DNA of 64,000 nucleotides from Strix aluco (Eukaryota > Chordata > Aves > Strigiformes > Strigidae): positions 8,089,256-8,153,255 of the forward strand of contig NC_133954.1 of assembly GCF_031877795.1 (NCBI RefSeq). The letters run 5' to 3'. Within the stretch, counting starts at the first letter, position 1. Every line of letters starts with the position of its first letter. The position numbers and the translations under genes were made by a program. Below are positions 57,501-64,000 of this stretch, piece by piece. Under the pieces are notes generated by a model. It was not told the DNA's origin and searched no databases. It saw nothing but the letters and a program-made list of their open reading frames with translations.

Positions 57501-60500
57501 AAGGTACCTGCACTCTCTGTGTTGATAGGTGTCCTAAACTTTTAAAATTAATTTTCCCAGCCAGCTGGGGTGATAAACTGCAGGACAGATTGTGTGAAGC
57601 ATCAAATAAGTGTTCGAGCAGACTGGTTGGCTCAGCGTTATCTTGCATAACTAAAATGTTGTGATTCTGTGGGATTAATTCCTCTGTATGTGGAGTGTAG
57701 GATTTCTGCTGGCCGCCTTCTGATGGCAGAGGAGTAGAAAAGAGAAAAAAAGTGAGCGTGTATGTGCATGGAGAGAATACACATGGCATCTTAATACCTT
57801 TCAGCTCTGCTCATTGAGTGCTGATTAACTCCTAGAATTTAGTGCTGCCATTAGAAGGTTATTTACTACCCGGACTTCAGTGGTTGTGACACAATTCTTA
57901 TGATGCTGCGCATCTCCTGCAGGATTAAAGTGGATAACTGCAATTGCCTCTAGAAACTCCCCTGAAACACTTGATGAAATCTCAACTATTTTTTTTTCCC
58001 CTCTTACCTTTTTAGCTGCAGGAAATGAAAAGGAGAGTCCTGTAAACTCTCAGAGTGGATCGCAGAGAGCAATCTATAAACATCAAGAATATAATGTTAC
58101 TGACAAGCAGTAAAACTAACATTAGGGTGATTTACTCTAGAGCTGCTTACATATTGCTCTTCCTGATCCACTTTGAGAGTTTATGGTTAGGCTTTCTTTT
58201 TCATTTCCTGGTGCTATAAACACAGTGACTGGCTCTGAAAGGGGCTCTGCCTGGTTTGCAGAAGTGACCCTAGTTCTACTATAACTTATCCAGCAGCTGA
58301 TCTGTGCTGACATCCCAGTAAGTAAATACCGTATTAGAGCTAATCACATACTCATGGAGCTAATCTGTGCTTAAAAATGACAGAGATGCAACTGATATTT
58401 GCACAAGTTCTGGGAGCAGTTTGTTTTTCTTGTTCTTTCACTGTGGAAATAAAGCCTCTACGTGGTTTCTCTTGCTGACCCGTTTCTACTGTGCTGTTTT
58501 TATGCTGGTTTGTATATAATAAATTGTCCCCTTAGCCTCATCTGTTCTTAAGCAGTAAGCTCCTCAGAGCAAGATATATCCTTTGGGCTTAGATATATGT
58601 ACTTGGGTACTTTCTGTGTAATTTGTAAGTGATGTAAGCCTCAGCATCATTAGGGCTGTCATAAGCTGGTACTGTATCTTGGATGTACAATTAAAATTGC
58701 ATGGAGATGTACAGAAAATGAAACTTAGCTTAAGGATTAGAAGATCGGCCTGGGATTTAAAAAGCTTCACTCAGCTGCTCCAGCAAAGCCTTTGTCTTAT
58801 CCCAGGCAGGCCACCTAGGGCTAAATTACTAGCAGTGAACTTGATATCAATAGGCCTTTTGGCCTGACACCTCTGTGCTCCTGGAGCTCCCAGAACCACT
58901 GCTGGAGGTAGGTGGGGGGTTGGGAGCGATGCTGTGGATTGGCGTTACTGCCCGTCTGCTGAGATGTGGCAACTGTGCATCCCCACATCAGAGGGGTTGT
59001 GCTAGGATGCTTCGATACCTCGGAGCTGTGTTCTGGCTTTAAGCTCCGTTTCTCAGCTGTGAAGCGGTGGCTGCGGTGTGGGGCTGCAGGTTGTGTGGCA
59101 CAGCTGGCTCAGACCCGGTTCCTCTTTGGGTCAGGAGCCCTCCTGGTAGGAGGAAAGGCAGGGAGACAGAGGAAGGGGCTAGTGAGGACCTGGAGGAGTC
59201 TGCATTTGGATGAAATGTGCTTATTAGTAGGTGCTCCCATGGGAACTGATGCTTTCAGCTGGATAAATCCAGAAAGGAGAACTGGACTGTTATGGAGACA
59301 GGTGTTACGATCCGCAGTCACTTCTCCTTCCCAGGCTGCTGTGGTGAGAGTTGCATCTCCCTGGTCCTGCCCCTCTGTCACTCTGAAGAGGAGGTGGGAA
59401 GAGGGCCCTGGGGGATGCCCAAGCATCAGCCTCGTTCCCCTCCATATCTTTCCTTATGCTCTTTGCTTTGAGCTCCTTTTTGTGTGTGTTTTTTTTTTTC
59501 CCTCCACACACTCCCCCCCCCCCCCAAGCTCTAAGCCTGTCTTGAGTGTCTCATGAGCAGGCAACAAAAAGAAATGAGGGCTCATGACTTTAACAGAAAA
59601 AGGTATTAATTTCTCTTGTGGCATTTTGATCTTGAGATGTGCTTGCAGGTGGAGGAGCTGTTTTTAAGGAGCTGTGCAGATTCCTGGGGTGTGCTAAACA
59701 GTGCTGGCTGTTGTACTGGCAGCTGAAGCATAAGGAGCTGAAAGTCTTGCAAGCAGGATATTAAACTGACATTAGTGTCACAGTATGGGGTGTGAGTTAA
59801 AGGTTGGAGAGGCCTGTGGATGTACAACACCATAGGTTTGAAGCCAATCTTTTCTCTGCTAGGGGAAACTAGCAGTAATGCTGAAGTGCAAGGGTGATAT
59901 TCTCCTATACAGAGCAGGTGTGATTAGAACTGTTTTGTTTTCTGTGAGATTTTTAAGGTTTCTGTAAAGAACATAAATATTTATGCAAATACAAGACACT
60001 TAATCCTTTTCTCTTCCAGTTCAAGTTAAATTTCTGCATATAGATGTGGTTTCCAGGTGAGAGAATACCGTATTTACTTCTTTCTAGCTGCCTCTGTTGA
60101 GCAAGCACAGGGTGTAGTATTTCAGCGACCACCTTGCAGGAGAACTCATGTTGTGATACAAGTGCACGTAGGCTAGTGCACAACCAACCTGTTTTTCAGT
60201 TCTTGTCCTTTATGAAGATCATTCTTGTGAAAACCACAGGTTAGGGTTTCCTTGAAGTGTCAGTGAGTATCATGCACTGGCACTTTAGAACTGCTTTGGA
60301 TCCTGCTCTGAATGGGATGACCACTTCTGTGTCCTTAATGCCAAAAGCCTTTCACAGCAGCGAATCTTTAGGGTTTGAGGCAGCAAAGAGGCAGGTGGAA
60401 TTGCACTTGGTCCAACAGACTTATCCACACTTTACTCCACCTTCCCCTTCCTTCTGTGGTTTCCTCGCAGTTACTTGTCTTACACCATTGCAATTAGAGA

Positions 60501-60720
60501 GAAGCTCTGTAATCTCACGCAATATTTAGATCCTCTTCTATCCGCAATCACTTCAATGTCTTAACTTCTCCAAATTAAGTCTTCAAGCTGACTTGTGTCC
60601 TAGATCAAACTGCTTGGTACGCTGCCTCGAGGATGTCCCAGTGCACAGCCAGGTCCAGGTTTCTTAGCCAAGGATGAGTATCTCTGCCTGTGAGTTTTAA
60701 CCTGTAATTCTCTTTCCCAG
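54509..60720 (+). other. SKAP1: SKAP1 intron 1
   Basis: A 6.2-kb intron starting GTAATC and ending in TGTAATTCTCTTTCCCAG. No other gene is seen in it. The 196-residue open frame at 58966-59556 crosses a T-run and a C-run near 59490-59525 and has no recognisable domain. A long pyrimidine tract followed by TTTTTAG at 57989-58016 is a good unexplained acceptor. An L2/MIR-like 'cagtaagctcctcagagca' lies near 58553-58571. Confidence 0.8.
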
Positions 60721-60826
60721 ATGCTGAAGGCTACCTGGCGGACGGACTGCAGAATGAGAACTTGAGTGCTAAAGCAAGGGAGCAGAGGGATGCAATTCTC
60801 TTTGGCTTCCAGCAAGTCAAAGCCAG
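60721..60826 (+). CDS. SKAP1: SKAP1 exon 2 (N-terminal dimerisation region), partial gene
   Basis: The 106-base exon encodes the rest of the N-terminal helical region of SKAP1. Residues read [20 protein letters not shown] and then [16 protein letters not shown]. Human SKAP1 reads DAEEFLAEGLRNENLSAVAR at the same place, followed by a segment ending FQQIKAR. This helical region mediates homodimerisation in the SKAP family; the PH and SH3 domains are encoded by later exons. The acceptor is TTTCCCAG at 60713-60720. The donor is GTTTGT at 60827, after two bases of the arginine codon. Exon 3 should begin with the tyrosine-tryptophan segment (YYW in human). I do not find it before 64000, so the gene continues outside the window. 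Confidence 0.95.
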
Positions 60827-63800
60827 GTTTGTGTTGTCTGCATTACTCTAATGAAAATGCTTCAGACTAGTGTCACGCCTTGGGGTACCACATGCTGTAT
60901 TTAGCTGGACATTGACCCGGACTTTGGAAGTTAGTGGCCATTCAGAGCTTGGTATAATGTGAGAGTGCTCTGCACGCTGGTTTATACACTCACCTATTTA
61001 ACCAGTTTTATTCTTGTCTGCCAAATCGTCATTTGTTTGGAATTTGTTTTGCATTTCAAACTAAAAAACTATGCTCTGGGCTGCGTCCGTACGGCTCTTT
61101 GCATGTGGATCCCTGATCCTGTCCTGTTCTTCCTTGTGCTAGAGAGCATTTTGTGGAAAAAATCCATCACTTGATACTTAAGCTTGTGGATAAATCAATA
61201 CAGTGAGCAAAGATTCATGCTGCTGGCTTCATGCTGAAGGTATCTATTTCACAAGTGGCTCCTGAACTCAAATATGTATTGCCTGGACCTTGATACAGTA
61301 AAAAGGAATGAAGAGGACTTCTTGAATTAAAGCTCAAGTCTGACCCAGGTTCAAAAATCTCATGTCCTCAGGACTGTTCAAATCCTGCATGAGAACATGA
61401 GCTGCATCATTTGGATAAGTGAGTGAAGCAAACAAAGGTTGCTCTGCTGTGCCAGGGGAAAATCGAGGAACATAAATAGAAAACAGGTTGCTGGAGGCTT
61501 ACATAAAACTTTCAGCCTCGGCTGCATTATATTTTTGGCTAGAAACGTGATCCAGAGCTTGCTGTTAATGCTCTAGTTATAAGATATGAGTTGTGTCACT
61601 TGACGTTAAGACCTGACAATAAAACTCAGGGTGGCTGACTGATCTAAGCATCCAGTTTAAATAAAACTGCTGTCGAGTCCCTGAGAAGTGGAGAATTTTA
61701 TCCTTCGGAAGGGCACAGCCAGACTCTATTCCCCGCAGTCCCACTGAAGAACTTTGCAAGATGCCCTGCTGTATCTTAATCGATCTTTCCTGCTGGCTAA
61801 TTAAGCATCAGTTTTACTCAGCAATTCGGGACTGTGTAATTATCAGCCTGGGTTGCCCTGAATAATTGAAACAAGCTGAATGCAGAAGATGGAAGCCTTT
61901 GGAAAATGGGGCTGTAGCATATCTAATGGAAGAATGGTGTGTGTGTGGCAGTGTCCTGTAATATTGTAGAAGAAAGGGCTTGATTTGATGTTTGTAACAG
62001 ATTAGCATGGTTTCTCTGAAAAATTCCCACTCATTGGCAGGTGTTGATCTTGGATGGAGAGAGTTAAGTAAGCACAATTCTGAACCTGAAGTATTCAGTC
62101 ATCAACTCAAGCGTTTTTAAAACTGTCCTGAGAACATGCAACTTTAAAAGCGACAACTCTTTAACTTCATATAATCCAACTCTAGGTCTGATTTAATGAG
62201 TTAAAAATCGCCTGGAACTTGATAAATGTGTGAGGCACTTGGCAAACTTGGAAATACTGATCTTGCTTCTGGAAGTAAGTGGTCTGTCTGCGTGCTGTTG
62301 TGGACAGTGCTTGAGCAGCAGGAAAAAGTGCTGCTGTGACCATCGTCCTGTGGACCTCTGGCTTCCCAGAGGTTCTGTGTGGTTTTGGTGACTTGCTCAA
62401 GAAAGAGCTGCCTTCAGGGTCCTGGGGTAAACACTGATGCTGTGATGCAGAACTCAACCTTGGTCCTTAGCTCTTTCTCAGCCAAAGAATACAATTCAGG
62501 ATAAACCTTTTAGAACAAAGTCTCTCAAAGGAGGAGATTTGATGAAGCAGTCTTTGTGTCAGGAGGAGAGGTGATCTGCAAATTCCTCCTGCATGCTCCG
62601 GTTAAGACGTGGGCCTCCATCCTGTTGCTTATTGAAATAAATTGCAGGGATTTCTGGAGGGGAAAGTGAGACCTTTGAGCAAAGACTACAGGGCACTGGT
62701 GACTTCCTATTTGTGCTTTATTGCCTGGTGGCATTTGGAAAGGGTGAGAAGAACAGTATACAAATGTCCTTGCTCTGACCTGAGCCATTAATGCAATGAT
62801 TTGTGGTGGGAGATTACTGTAACGATGACTGTATCTTTTTATTTGAAAGGATCTAAGCAGGTCTTGCTCTTGGGGATGAGGCGCGGGTTTGTCTCTTTGG
62901 GGAGCTTCCTGTGGCTTTTGTGGCGGGTGTTCAGGAAATCATCCGCCGTCGTCGTCAGGAAGCGCCTGCCTCCCCCGAGCAGCCCTGCTCTCCGTGTTTC
63001 ACCTCTGCGGGGTGAAACACAACACAGAGTGTAGGGTTTCGTTATTTGGGTTCATAATGGACATAAGTAAACTGCTCAACTACTGGGGAGAGACACATGC
63101 GTCTCTGAAAGGGAAGAGCTTCATCTAGTATGATTATCCTGAGCCAGTCTCAATAACTGTTCCTGTAACTTGGCCGTCAGGTCTTTATATCGCTGCTCTC
63201 CCCGTGGCCTCATAACATTCCCCCACCAGGAGGTTTGCTGATGACTATAATGTGAACAAGTGGTTGGGTTTTATGTCTACATGTGCTACCTGTGAGGATA
63301 TATTGTTCCCGTCTCGCCGCAAGAAGTGCGGTAGGTAGGGAGTGGATTGTGTTTGCAGGTTATAATTTTTTCCAAGGCAGTCTGGGGTATTTTTGCTCGA
63401 GGAGCCGTGTCAGAGGCGTTGCAGGCGGTGGCTGTGGGGAGGCTGTCACCATACGGCTGAGTTATGAGTCCCTGTACCGTTTTACTTTCAGAATTCATTT
63501 GGTTATTTAAAGTGCACTGTTGTGTTGAAACAGTTCTCTTTTCTTTCTCTCTTTTTTTTTTTTTCCTCTCCCTACTAACTCAGATCCTATCCCACTTTCT
63601 AATACCTTATAAGTAAATCCTGGCCTGGCATTTTTTTTCCTAATAATCTCTTTGGCTTTGTTGATAGCATCTTTTTTTTTAATTGCTTTCCCTGATTGCT
63701 TTGCATGGCATCCAGGAAAACAAGCCACAGAACACAACCGGAGCCTCAGTCCCCAGGAATTATCTGTGTGAGGGATGAGGATCTCACAGCACAGTAGCAT

Positions 63801-64000
63801 GTACAGTTACCTGTGTCCTGACTGTAGGCTGGAGACTCTGCTCCACTCCTGAACAGAAAAACAAAGTGTTTGTATTGGGTAAAACTTGCTTAAAAAGCAG
63901 CTTTGGTTTGGGGGAGGGTAGGGGGAGGATGTGGTGCCGAGACAGTTTTGCTTGTCTCTCAGAAACCCCGAAGGTTGTCAGTTGCTTCTGTTTTAGTTCC
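60827..64000 (+). other. SKAP1: SKAP1 intron 2, 5' part
   Basis: The intron begins GTTTGT and runs off the window. I looked for the next exon in all + frames and found none. Only unique-looking DNA and short T-rich tracts (63551-63564 and 63672-63680) are seen. Confidence 0.7.

Noticed and set aside
58966..59556. 196-residue open frame inside SKAP1 intron 1
   Set aside because: No recognisable domain, it crosses T- and C-homopolymers, and it lies within a gene whose flanking exons splice around it.
60827..64000. Possible SKAP1 exon 3
   Set aside because: No frame carrying the expected tyrosine-tryptophan start of exon 3 was found after an acceptor in this stretch.

Overview
This is genomic DNA from a vertebrate, almost certainly a bird. 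Coding sequence is sparse and split by introns with GT-AG borders. Chicken-repeat-1 (CR1) LINE fragments carry the avian-type 3' end, and simple repeats of avian type are present. The window covers the 3' (retinoic-acid-early) end of the HOXB cluster and the start of its neighbour SKAP1. Both genes are on the + strand, the same order and orientation as in other amniotes.

Layout: 1-315 is the end of the HOXB1 intron. 316-641 is HOXB1 exon 2, with a complete homeodomain and the C-terminus. It is followed by a 3'UTR of about 1.1 kb ending near an AATAAA at 1767. From about 1.8 to 9 kb is a GC- and CpG-rich flank that looks regulatory. It holds a perfectly spaced DR2 retinoic acid response element (2488-2501), a DR5 element (5552-5568), an orphan CpG island (about 7950-8240) and an AT-rich block with HOX/PBX-like sites (about 8330-8830). 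From about 9 to 54 kb I find no gene. This stretch holds old and younger CR1 copies, MIR/L2-like fragments, an uninterrupted 33-copy GGAAA array (22172-22336), a 17-bp minisatellite (33155-33322) and otherwise unique-looking DNA. SKAP1 exon 1 (54475-54508) and exon 2 (60721-60826) then appear, separated by a 6.2-kb intron. The rest of SKAP1 lies beyond the window.

Biology: HOXB1 is the first HOXB gene switched on by retinoic acid and it specifies hindbrain rhombomere 4. The DR2 and DR5 elements downstream of the stop codon match in type and side the enhancers known from mouse and chick Hoxb1. SKAP1 is a T-cell adaptor with no known functional link to HOXB1. Its position is conserved synteny, and the ~52-kb non-coding interval is the natural place for HOXB 3' regulation and for a domain boundary.

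Limits: enhancer and microRNA-site calls rest on motif reading by eye. No alignment, expression or database search was possible. Most open reading frames in the window are chance frames in non-coding DNA.
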